Source of the DNA: Clostridium novyi NT
GTDB taxonomy: Bacteria; Bacillota; Clostridia; Clostridiales; Clostridiaceae
Assembly: GCF_000014125.1 (NCBI RefSeq)
Contig: NC_008593.1
Location: 2,108,001-2,172,000 of the forward strand
Reading direction: 5' to 3'
DNA: 64,000 bases
A program made the position numbers and the translations under genes. This document shows positions 27,846 through 38,547 of the stretch, in pieces; position 1 is the first letter of the stretch; each line of letters begins with the position of its first letter. The notes under the pieces were generated by a model, which made no database searches, was not told the DNA's origin, and saw nothing but the letters and a program-made list of their open reading frames with translations.

Positions 27846-28001
27846 TCAATATTCTTCTTCATTTATTAACTCTAAAATACGTTGGTCTATTAAAGTTCTA
27901 TCCGCTACATTTATTTTTTGTTTTCCATTCTCAATTAATTCTTTTAAATAGATCCCCGCAAATTTCCTTCTTCATTATCATTCTAAAAAATTTTCTATCA
28001 T
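27846..28001 (-). pseudogene. Degraded small gene upstream of the excisionase
   Basis: TAGGAG precedes ATG 28001 (MIENFLE), but the frame meets three consecutive stops (TGA, TAA, TGA) and then reads on as KFAGIYLKELIENGKQKINV ending in NEEEY. The alternative frame across the stops reads DNEEG. It looks like a roughly 50-codon gene with two indels. Same strand as xis and 22 bp upstream of its start. Confidence 0.4.
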
Positions 28002-28189
28002 AAATATTTTCTCCTATATACTTTTAACTTTGAATATGCAAATTTTAATACAGAAAAAAGTATTTGAGATAAGAAACAACATATTAAACTTATGGCTAAA
28101 GTAAAATAACAACAAGCCATTCTATCAATATAATGATTAAATAATCCTTCACTAATAAGATTTATAAGGAAAAATAAAGTTTTTATCAA
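27998..28189 (-). CDS. Possible 63-aa membrane peptide
   Basis: A TTG-started frame with a single strong hydrophobic helix (residues 25-52, CCYFTLAISLICCFLSQILF) and a basic tail. Its stop overlaps the next ATG (TTATGA), which suggests coupling. No ribosome site is visible at the start, so it may be a truncated relic rather than a gene. Confidence 0.3.
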   Translation of the reverse strand: MIKTLFFLINLISEGLFNHYIDRMACCYFTLAISLICCFLSQILFSVLKFAYSKLKVYRRKYL

Positions 28190-28399
28190 AATATAACTAG
28201 CATAAATTATATTCTATATAACAACGCAAATAATATTAAAATTACCAATACTCTAAAAAATAATTCTTATAATCACTAAATTTCCCCATAATTAATCTCC
28301 TTCATATTTTTTAGTTACAATAAATTACATTTAAATATTTTTAGTGGTTCTCTTTAAAATACTCTAATTATTCTTTTCTTTATTACTTTCTCATTTCTA

Positions 28400-28525
28400 T
28401 TAGTAATAAAATTTCAATTCATCATCAAATTTATCAAACGCTTCATTATTTTTATCACCAACATATTCATCATTAGAAAATATATCATCATACATATAAT
28501 CTAATTTTTCGTTAATTGTCTCCAT
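28400..28525 (-). CDS. Possible 41-aa acidic peptide
   Basis: Begins METINEKLDYMYDDIFSNDE and ends FDDELKFYY: strongly acidic. A weak AGAAGAG precedes the ATG, and the frame is open a few codons further upstream. It could be a small acidic antitoxin- or anti-restriction-like peptide, or a relic; nothing decides. The flanks 28190-28399 and 28526-28685 show no other gene. Confidence 0.3.
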   Translation of the reverse strand: METINEKLDYMYDDIFSNDEYVGDKNNEAFDKFDDELKFYY

Positions 28526-28689
28526 TAACTGCTCTTCTTTTAAATTCTATTTTTTATTTAGTTTTCAAATAACATAAAAAATCTCACTTTAATCAAACTA
28601 ATATAAACTTTTCAAAATCTTTTTTTACTGACCTAATTGCAATACTTCACTTCGCTTCAAATCAATATTTTTTTATTTTTAAGAATAAA

Positions 28690-28723
28690 TAAAAAAGAAG
28701 CCTTTAAACAATAAAAGCTTCTT
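28690..28723 (-). terminator. Terminator of the membrane protein / AAA+ operon
   Basis: On the minus strand AAGAAGCTTTTA pairs with TAAAGGCTTCTT (one G-T wobble) and runs into TTTTTATTTATTC, 36 bp after the ATPase stop. Confidence 0.75.
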
Positions 28724-28758
28724 AAATATTATTTTTTTAGAAATCATAATAATTACTA

Positions 28759-30324
28759 TCAGTTAAATTTGTTATCTATAGATTTGTAATATTCTCTTAT
28801 TACTACATCCTCAACTTTTCTTTTTATGCTACGTAAATTATTGTCTTCACTTAGTTGATATAACTCATTTTCTATAGAATTAAACACTATCTCTATCTTT
28901 GTATTTTTATAGATTTTTTCTATTAATTTTTGTGCTATTTCTATAGCAAATTTTTTCTTTTCTTCTTTAGGCAAATCAACAAAACAATAAACCATATCAA
29001 ATCTTGACTTTAAAGGATTTGGAACATCATTAATATATTTTTTTCGTGACATATTAGAAGTAAATATAATAATATATCCATCCATATTATGTTCTACCCC
29101 ATGTCGGTCAGTAAATTTACCATCTTCCAAAAGCTCATAAAAGAAATGAAATACACTTGGAGTTGCTTTTTCAAATTCATCAATAAGAATTATTTTAGAC
29201 TTTGAAATTTTCATTTTATTAATAAGCTCTCCACCTTCTTGACTGCCAAGATAACCTAAAGGTGAACCAATCAAACTATTTAATACCCCTTCATTTGAAT
29301 AATTTCCAAAATTAATTTTTATTAATTTTTCTGATGGATATATTGTTTCTGATAGCATTTTAGCAAATTCTGTTTTACCTATTCCTGATTTTCCAGTTAA
29401 AAAAATAGAAAATATCTTACGCTCTCCCAATTCATTTAGAAATATATACTTTTTTAAATTAAATTTAAAATCACTTTTAAAATCATCATGACCTTTTAAT
29501 CTATCATTAATTATGTAAAATATTTCTTCAACATTATATTTATTACCACTAGTTTTTTCAGGTGTAGATACTACTTTCTCATTATAAAAAAAATCCTTAT
29601 TTATTTTAAATGTAAATGGTAGATAAGTCTTTATATCCTCTAACTTTTCATCACAAACTAAAAATTTAATATTTTTTTTATAAATAAAAATTTGTCTAAG
29701 TAAAATTTCAAAAGTTAATATCAAATCCTTTCTTGATACAAATAAATCAATTAATTGGGTAATATCAATATACTGTATTTTATTAGAACTAAAAAAATCT
29801 TTTATACTTTCTATATTAAAACTATAACTATTATTATCAATTCCACTAAAAAGACTACCAATGGATATAACCTTATATTTCTCTAGGCATTTATATAGCA
29901 TAGATTTGCTATACATCAATAATGGCATAGGTTCAATATTTCTATTATCTATAGATTGTATATTTTTATTTGTATTTAAGCTTTCATCTAACCTTTTGAC
30001 ATATTTATCATCTATATAATCAAATATATATGGAAATTTATCAATAAAAGCTTCTCTATGTAAATAATTTAACAAGAAAACAGCATTTGTAAATTCATCT
30101 GTAAGTTTATCCAAATATTGATCTAGAAATATCTTATAATATATGTTATCAAATGCTAAAGCCGTAATATCAATTAAAAAATCATCAAAATTTTCATTCT
30201 CAAGATCATTTAAATTCCGTGCCATGTTTAAAATTAAACTTATACTAGTAAAATTACTTTTAGCGAAATCCTTTTTTAAATCTTCTAAATTTTCACTGCT
30301 ATAAACATATAATATTTTTTTCAC
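28759..30324 (-). CDS. ClpB-type AAA+ ATPase with novel N-terminal half
   Basis: 521 aa. Residues about 275-515 form a Clp/Hsp100 D2-like AAA+ module: Walker A GKSGIGKT (311-318), pore-region SPLGYLGSQEGG, Walker B IILIDE (378-383), sensor 1 TSN (422-424), arginine finger Arg441 in PLKSRFD, and a C-terminal small domain. Residues 1-250 match nothing I know: no Clp N-domain and no first AAA domain, but an alpha/beta pattern. GTG start one base after the stop of the upstream membrane gene, so translation is coupled. Inferred role: membrane-associated remodelling or unfolding machine, perhaps in defence. The function is unknown. Confidence 0.75.
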   Translation of the reverse strand: MKKILYVYSSENLEDLKKDFAKSNFTSISLILNMARNLNDLENENFDDFLIDITALAFDNIYYKIFLDQYLDKLTDEFTNAVFLLNYLHREAFIDKFPYIFDYIDDKYVKRLDESLNTNKNIQSIDNRNIEPMPLLMYSKSMLYKCLEKYKVISIGSLFSGIDNNSYSFNIESIKDFFSSNKIQYIDITQLIDLFVSRKDLILTFEILLRQIFIYKKNIKFLVCDEKLEDIKTYLPFTFKINKDFFYNEKVVSTPEKTSGNKYNVEEIFYIINDRLKGHDDFKSDFKFNLKKYIFLNELGERKIFSIFLTGKSGIGKTEFAKMLSETIYPSEKLIKINFGNYSNEGVLNSLIGSPLGYLGSQEGGELINKMKISKSKIILIDEFEKATPSVFHFFYELLEDGKFTDRHGVEHNMDGYIIIFTSNMSRKKYINDVPNPLKSRFDMVYCFVDLPKEEKKKFAIEIAQKLIEKIYKNTKIEIVFNSIENELYQLSEDNNLRSIKRKVEDVVIREYYKSIDNKFN

Positions 30325-30325
30325 A

Positions 30326-31507
30326 CTATTCAGACTCCTCTATATTTAACTCCTGGATAATAGCTATAATATCAATTAAATGATATTTTTCATTCAACTT
30401 ATTATGTTTAAACTCAAATGGACATAATTGTTGACTTTCTTGTACAATGCTACTTTTCATAACATCATCACTCGGTATAACTTTAGAATTATTATAAGAA
30501 TCAGACATCATCTCAAGAAATTTAGATGATACACTTTCCCTCTTTGAAAAATCAATTTCTCCTCTATAAATTCCAATTAAACTAAGCGTTCCAAGTTGTA
30601 AATCATTATGTTGATACCCATTTTCAAAATTTTCATTTGATTTATACGGTAATTGAAATATATACTTAGAGTTTGACTCATTTTGTCCCATTTTTTGCTC
30701 AAATACATAATCTATTGTAAAATCATCTAGCATTTTTTCCATCATTTTATTCATATTAATTTCTATGTTATCATCGCCTTGATTTTTTATCTTACTATCT
30801 TGGAGAACATTTAACATCAAAACTGTGTCATCAACATTTCTTCTCTGCAAAGCTATTTCCTTAAACATAGTTAGCTGTCCCGTTTTAAGATTTGCGTTAT
30901 TTTCATTATTATTTTGTTTTACTTTATCATATATTTTTCTAAGCATTATAGATTTTGTTGTCTTAACATCAAAATTTTCATATACTCTTTTTTTGGTATT
31001 TTCTTCTTTTTGAATATGGGCATCCGATGTTGCTACGTTTGCTTTCATACCATATGAATATGATGATTTTAGTAGTTCTTCAGATACTTGTTCTTCTTCT
31101 ACTTTTTGCATTACCTTATTGTCTATTAACATTGCTATTTCGTGTACTTTGGATATGTTTACATATAATAAATTGAATAATTCTGATTCATTTTTATTTT
31201 CCTCACTATATCTTTTGTCTATATTATAGTTAAAAGATATAATTCTACTGATTAAAAAGGCTATAATCAATGTAACCAAAATAAAATTATTATTTTTATC
31301 ATAAAAAGTTTTTATAAGCGAGCTAGACTTTGATATATATATAATAATTAATGTAGTTAATGATACTATTAGACTCATATTCATCGAAAAATTATACTTA
31401 AAAACCAAACCTAACTTTGGAGCAATAAAACATAATATCAATGGAATCCACATAAAATACTCATTAGCTCTAAAATATTTCATAATAAAATATATGTTTA
31501 TATTCAA
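30326..31507 (-). CDS. Membrane-anchored protein partnered with the AAA+ ATPase
   Basis: 393 aa as drawn. Three hydrophobic segments in the first 100 residues (near 18-37, 42-58, 72-90), then a 290-residue soluble part with helical stretches (LNVLQDSKIK, MNKMMEKMLDDF) and a beta-rich end (YIFQLPYKS, LGTLSLIGIYRGEIDF). No family recognised. The TTG at 31507 has no ribosome site; the frame stays open upstream to about 31600, where AGGAAGGGGGGG lies but no ATG, GTG or TTG is placed, and the added residues would form another hydrophobic helix. So the true start is uncertain. It is directly coupled to the ATPase gene. Confidence 0.6.
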   Translation of the reverse strand: MNINIYFIMKYFRANEYFMWIPLILCFIAPKLGLVFKYNFSMNMSLIVSLTTLIIIYISKSSSLIKTFYDKNNNFILVTLIIAFLISRIISFNYNIDKRYSEENKNESELFNLLYVNISKVHEIAMLIDNKVMQKVEEEQVSEELLKSSYSYGMKANVATSDAHIQKEENTKKRVYENFDVKTTKSIMLRKIYDKVKQNNNENNANLKTGQLTMFKEIALQRRNVDDTVLMLNVLQDSKIKNQGDDNIEINMNKMMEKMLDDFTIDYVFEQKMGQNESNSKYIFQLPYKSNENFENGYQHNDLQLGTLSLIGIYRGEIDFSKRESVSSKFLEMMSDSYNNSKVIPSDDVMKSSIVQESQQLCPFEFKHNKLNEKYHLIDIIAIIQELNIEESE

Positions 31508-31750
31508 AAAAATAAAAATACAAACATACCCAATAAACTCTACAATATTTTTAAACGATAATACTTTTCTATTAAATAAAAAACTGAAAATAACTTTCCC
31601 CCCCTTCCTAAATTTATTATAATTACTAAATTAATGATATCATAAGTGTTAATTTATAAAAAGATCTATTTATCATAGTGTCATCTAAGTATATTTTATG
31701 ATAGTAAAATAATACTTCTAAATCTTTTAAATTGTAAATCATATAAAACA

Positions 31751-31800
31751 AGCCTATTTTATAGATTATTAATTAAAATAACTACTACAAAACAGGCTTT
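31751..31800 (-). terminator. guaA terminator
   Basis: On the minus strand AAGCCTGTTTTGTAG pairs with CTATAAAATAGGCTT (G-T wobbles) around 20 nt, followed by GTTTTAT. A second, similar copy lies at 24208-24257 at the other end of the island. Confidence 0.7.
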
Positions 31801-31838
31801 AAAATTCAAACTAATATTCTATTTTTATTCCCACTCAA
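31774..31838. repeat. Right attachment-site repeat of the guaA island
   Basis: Counterpart of 24229-24293 (64 of 65 identical). It spans the guaA stop codon and the last four codons, plus the start of the 3' untranslated region and terminator. Confidence 0.88.
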
Positions 31839-33363
31839 TAGTTGCTGGTGGTTTTGAAGTTACATCATAAACAATTCTGTTTACTCCCTTAACTTCATTA
31901 ACTATACGACGACTTACTTTGTCTAATACTTCGTATGGGATTCTTGCCCAATCTGAAGTCATAGCATCACTTGATGTTACCGCTCTTAATGCTATTGTGT
32001 GGCAGTATGTTCTTTCATCTCCCATAACACCAACTGATTGAATGTTAGGAAGACATGCAAAGTATTGCCATATCTTTTCTTCAAGTCCTGCAAGTGCAAT
32101 TTCTTCTCTGAATATTGCATCTGCTTCTCTTGTTATTTCTAATTTTTCTTCTGTTATTTCTCCAAGAACTCTTATTGCAAGACCTGGTCCTGGGAATGGT
32201 TGTCTCCACACTAATTTGTGAGGGATTCCAAGTTCTTCTCCAACTGCTCTAACTTCATCTTTGAATAGTTCTCTTAATGGTTCTATTAAAGAGAATTGCA
32301 TGTCTTCAGGAAGTCCTCCAACATTGTGGTGACTCTTTATTGTAGCTGATGTGTTAGTTCCACTTTCAACTACGTCTGGGTATATAGTTCCTTGAACTAG
32401 GAAGTCTATTTGTCCAAGTTTTCCAGCTTCTTCTTCAAACACTCTTATGAATTCTTCTCCGATTATCTTTCTCTTTGTTTCAGGATCGCTTACTCCTTTT
32501 AATTTTCCAAGGAATCTTTCTCCTGCATTTACTCTTATAAGGTTCATATCAAATTGCTTCTTGAATATAGCTTCAACTTGATCTCCTTCATCTTTTCTAA
32601 GTAAACCGTGATCAACAAATACACAAGTTAATTGTTTACCAATTGCTTTATGAACAAGTACTGCCGCAACTGATGAATCAACTCCACCTGATAATGCACA
32701 AAGCACTTTTTTGTCTCCTACAAGTTCTTTTATAGCTTTTATCTTTTCTTCAGCGAAAGATGCCATTGACCAATCTGCTTTAAGACCAGCTACTTTAAAT
32801 AAGAAGTTTCCAAGCATTTTTTGTCCGAATAATGTATGTTCAACTTCTGGATGGAATTGAACCCCATATATTTTCTTTTCTTCGTTTGCCATTGCAGCTA
32901 CAGGACATTGATCTGTTGTTGCTATTATTTTAAATCCTTCTGGAATTTCTGATACATAGTCAGTATGGCTCATCCATGATTGATCTGCTTCTTTTATTCC
33001 ATCAAATAAAGGTGATTTGTTATCAATCTTAACTTCTGTTTTTCCGTACTCTCTTATATCTGGACTTTCAACTTTTCCGCCTAATGTATAAGCTGTTAAT
33101 TGATGTCCATAGCATATTCCAAGTACAGGTACTCCAAGTTCAAATATTTCTTTTTCTACTCTTGGAGTTCCTTCACCATAAACACTGTTAGGTCCTCCAG
33201 TAAATATTATAGCTTTTGGATTTTTCTTTTTTATATCTTCAACAGAAGTAGTGTATGGTATTATTTCGCAATATACATTGTGTTCTCTAACTCTTCTTGC
33301 GATAAGCTGGTTATATTGTCCACCAAAGTCCACTACTAAAACTAATTCACGTTCTATAGCCAT
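31825..33363 (-). CDS. guaA: GMP synthase (glutamine-hydrolysing)
   Basis: 512 aa. Converts XMP to GMP with ATP and glutamine. N-terminal class I glutamine amidotransferase with GICYGHQ (nucleophilic Cys) and VQFHPEVEH (His, Glu); PP-loop ATP pyrophosphatase motif [13 protein letters not shown]-terminal dimerisation domain with [17 protein letters not shown] and the final [17 protein letters not shown] precedes the ATG. The 3' end serves as an integration site, yet the protein end is intact. It follows guaB on the same strand after a hairpin. Confidence 0.97.
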   Translation of the reverse strand: MAIERELVLVVDFGGQYNQLIARRVREHNVYCEIIPYTTSVEDIKKKNPKAIIFTGGPNSVYGEGTPRVEKEIFELGVPVLGICYGHQLTAYTLGGKVESPDIREYGKTEVKIDNKSPLFDGIKEADQSWMSHTDYVSEIPEGFKIIATTDQCPVAAMANEEKKIYGVQFHPEVEHTLFGQKMLGNFLFKVAGLKADWSMASFAEEKIKAIKELVGDKKVLCALSGGVDSSVAAVLVHKAIGKQLTCVFVDHGLLRKDEGDQVEAIFKKQFDMNLIRVNAGERFLGKLKGVSDPETKRKIIGEEFIRVFEEEAGKLGQIDFLVQGTIYPDVVESGTNTSATIKSHHNVGGLPEDMQFSLIEPLRELFKDEVRAVGEELGIPHKLVWRQPFPGPGLAIRVLGEITEEKLEITREADAIFREEIALAGLEEKIWQYFACLPNIQSVGVMGDERTYCHTIALRAVTSSDAMTSDWARIPYEVLDKVSRRIVNEVKGVNRIVYDVTSKPPATIEWE

Positions 33364-33404
33364 TCTTTATCCTCCTAGTTTCTAAATATATCTTTATTAA
33401 TTAA

Positions 33405-33447
33405 AGGCGCTAGATTTTTATATTGTTATTTTCTTATTCTAGCGCCT
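33405..33447 (-). terminator. Hairpin between guaB and guaA
   Basis: AGGCGCTAGA and TCTAGCGCCT enclose 23 nt. On the minus strand it is followed by TTAATTAATAAAG, a weak T tract, so it may be a partial terminator or processing site between guaB and guaA. Confidence 0.55.
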
Positions 33448-33575
33448 AATTTTACATTTTGTACTATGATATTATTTTAATATATCATAATTAGTATTAC
33501 CTAATTTATAAGTCATATGTTATAAGCTTTTTATTAGTTATGTCTATTTATTTACTACACAATATAAATTTTATA

Positions 33576-35048
<1,473 letters not shown>

Positions 35049-35105
35049 TCATTTTATTATTAATAATATTCAATATATTTTGCATTTTAATGATAAAATA
35101 TAATC

Positions 35106-35176
35106 AAAAAGCATCAATTTCCTCTACTTATAATTGTAGCGTTTGTCTACTTTATTATAAGGAGTGAAATTGATGC
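35106..35176 (-). terminator. Riboswitch-controlled terminator in the guaB leader
   Basis: On the minus strand GCATCAATTTC and GAAATTGATGC close a long imperfect stem (further pairing CTC/GAG and TTATAAT/ATTATAA) followed by TTTTTG. It lies directly after the purine aptamer and 76 bp before the guaB start. Confidence 0.85.
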
Positions 35177-35188
35177 AACAAGTCCACT

Positions 35189-35255
35189 CACTCATAGTCG
35201 GAAATTTTAGGTTTCCGGTAGAAACTCCCTGCCATATCCAGGGTATATATAAGTG
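35189..35255 (-). promoter_or_regulatory. Purine (guanine-class) riboswitch aptamer
   Basis: P1 pairs CACTTAT with ATGAGTG; the conserved core reads GGATATGG, GTTTCTACC, and TTTCCGACTATGAGTG. The position that recognises the base (CGACTATG) is C, so guanine or hypoxanthine rather than adenine. P2 and P3 loops show the expected kissing-loop bases. Ligand binding should favour the downstream terminator and lower guaB expression. Confidence 0.95.
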
Positions 35256-35288
35256 ATATTTTATTTCTCTGCGTTTTTTATTATATCT

Positions 35289-35317
35289 ATTTTATTTGAG
35301 TTTTTGAATTTTGTCAA
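35289..35317 (-). promoter_or_regulatory. guaB promoter
   Basis: TTGACA (35312-35317), 17-bp spacer, TAAAAT (35289-35294) on the minus strand, placing the start of transcription just before the riboswitch aptamer. Confidence 0.8.
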
Positions 35318-35345
35318 TTTATTTCTGTTATTTTTGATAATAAAC

Positions 35346-35376
35346 TTGCAAAAAACATATTATCTTGTAGTATAAT
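35346..35376 (+). promoter_or_regulatory. Candidate promoter of the TtcA-like gene
   Basis: TTGCAA (35346-35351), 19-bp spacer, TATAAT (35371-35376). Spacer is longer than ideal. It is divergent from the guaB promoter. Confidence 0.5.
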
Positions 35377-35407
35377 ATGTTATTGTACACTATAAAGGAG
35401 GATAACC

Positions 35408-36145
35408 ATGATAACCTTCAAAAAAGAATATAATAGACAGTTTTTAAGGTATTTAAGAAAATCAATAGAAGAATATAATATGATTTCTCCCGGTGATAAA
35501 GTAGCTGTCGGACTTTCAGGGGGTAAGGATAGCATATTTTTACTTTTTGCTCTAAAATTAATACAATTGACCTCTATAAAAGATTTTGAACTAGTTGGAA
35601 TAAATATTGATTTAGGTTTTGAATTAAATATTTCACCTCTAGTTGATTTTTGCAATAATAACAACATTCCTATAATAGTAGAAACAACTAATATAGCCGA
35701 AGTGGTATTTGAGGATAGAAAAGAGAAAAAGCCTTGCTCTTTATGTTCAAAGCTACGAAAAGGTGCCTTAATTAGAGTTGCTAGAGCAAATAATATGAAT
35801 AAGATAGCTTTAGGTCATAATAGCGATGACGTTATTGAAACCCTATTTATGAACGTTTTAAAGGTAGGTAAACTTGGTACTTTTCATCCTAATATACATT
35901 TTGATGATAAGGATATTAGTATAATACGTCCTTTAATATATTTAAGGGAAGATTTAATTGAAAAACTCACAGAAAAATATGAACTTCCTGTAATTAAAAG
36001 TCCTTGTCCTATGGATAAAAAAACTACTAGAGAAGATATGAAAAATTTACTTATATCACTTGAAAAAATTTATCCTGATGCTCAAAGAAATATTATTACA
36101 TCACTTTCAAATGTTGATTTAAAAAATATATGGAAACAAAAATAA
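35408..36145 (+). CDS. TtcA-like PP-loop tRNA thiolation enzyme
   Basis: 245 aa. ATP pyrophosphatase of the TtcA/TtuA superfamily, which activates a tRNA base and inserts sulfur using an iron-sulfur cluster. PP-loop GLSGGKDSIFLL near residue 37, CxxC in KKPCSLCSKLRKG, GHNSDDVIETLFMNVLKVG, and a third Cys in SPCPMDK: the three-Cys cluster pattern of TtcA. AAAGGAGG precedes the ATG. Monocistronic. TtcA makes 2-thiocytidine 32 in other bacteria; whether this clostridial member has the same target is not proven, so no symbol is assigned. Confidence 0.85.
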   Translation: MITFKKEYNRQFLRYLRKSIEEYNMISPGDKVAVGLSGGKDSIFLLFALKLIQLTSIKDFELVGINIDLGFELNISPLVDFCNNNNIPIIVETTNIAEVVFEDRKEKKPCSLCSKLRKGALIRVARANNMNKIALGHNSDDVIETLFMNVLKVGKLGTFHPNIHFDDKDISIIRPLIYLREDLIEKLTEKYELPVIKSPCPMDKKTTREDMKNLLISLEKIYPDAQRNIITSLSNVDLKNIWKQK

Positions 36146-36173
36146 GAGGATACCTAAATTAAGGTACCCTCTT
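36144..36173. terminator. Bidirectional terminator between ttcA-like gene and groL
   Basis: AAGAGGATACCT and AGGTACCCTCTT (perfect with a G-T wobble on the minus strand) overlap the stop codon of the plus-strand gene and follow groL on the minus strand. Confidence 0.75.
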
Positions 36174-36214
36174 ATCTTTATATTTAGCTTCATTTAAACG
36201 TTACTAATTTTTTA

Positions 36215-37876
<1,662 letters not shown>

Positions 37877-37950
37877 TTATGAATTAATTCCTAACTTAAC
37901 CTAATAACTAACCTATACTATTTTGTATGTATTAGCTATTATAGTTAATA

Positions 37951-38265
<315 letters not shown>

Positions 38266-38290
38266 TTAATTTTATTATTATCTTTTTCTG

Positions 38291-38317
38291 TTAGCACTCA
38301 ATAACATCGAGTGCTAA
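38291..38317 (-). promoter_or_regulatory. CIRCE operator (HrcA binding site)
   Basis: TTAGCACTC, 9-bp spacer, GAGTGCTAA: a perfect CIRCE palindrome. HrcA bound here represses groSL until heat shock. Confidence 0.97.
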
Positions 38318-38327
38318 TATATTTATT

Positions 38328-38356
38328 ATAATAATTTATACTATATTTAATAGCAA
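38328..38356 (-). promoter_or_regulatory. groSL promoter
   Basis: TTGCTA (38351-38356), 17-bp spacer, TATTAT (38328-38333) on the minus strand, so transcription starts within or next to CIRCE. 38400-38505 shows nothing recognisable. Confidence 0.65.
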
Positions 38357-38505
38357 ATTCCACATTTTAACTTATAGCATTGTTAAATTTGATTTACGTC
38401 ATTTATTTATATATATCGCTTTCATCCTTATTTTTTCTCTAATTTATATTATTCCTTACAACCAATGGTTTATACCACCTCCCCCTAATCTTCCCTAATT
38501 GTATA

Positions 38506-38539
38506 AAAAGGTCTAAGAGCACTTACCCTTAGACCTTTT
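38506..38539 (-). terminator. Terminator after the hydrogenase-like gene
   Basis: AAAAGGTCTAAG and CTTAGACCTTTT form a 12-bp stem around 10 nt, just after the minus-strand stop. Confidence 0.8.
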
Positions 38540-38547
38540 ATTAAGAT

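Larger units (their letters stand above)
24229..31838. mobile_element. Integrated island at the 3' end of guaA (about 7.5 kb)
   Basis: Bounded by 65-bp direct repeats that contain the guaA stop codon region. Inside are a tyrosine integrase (broken), a DUF3173 excisionase, an ApeA-like defence gene, a structured RNA-like segment, a membrane protein plus AAA+ ATPase pair and several relics. guaA remains intact because the repeat restores its end. No relaxase, replication or conjugation gene is present, so it is either a minimal integrative element or a reduced remnant of a larger one. Confidence 0.88.

Noticed and set aside
30825..31013. 62-codon plus-strand frame inside the membrane protein gene
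   Set aside because: Antisense, no ribosome site, composition typical of a shadow frame.
24229..31838. The 65-bp direct repeats as IS target duplications
   Set aside because: The repeats are in the guaA end and terminator and flank integrase and excisionase genes; no IS ends or transposase lie inside.
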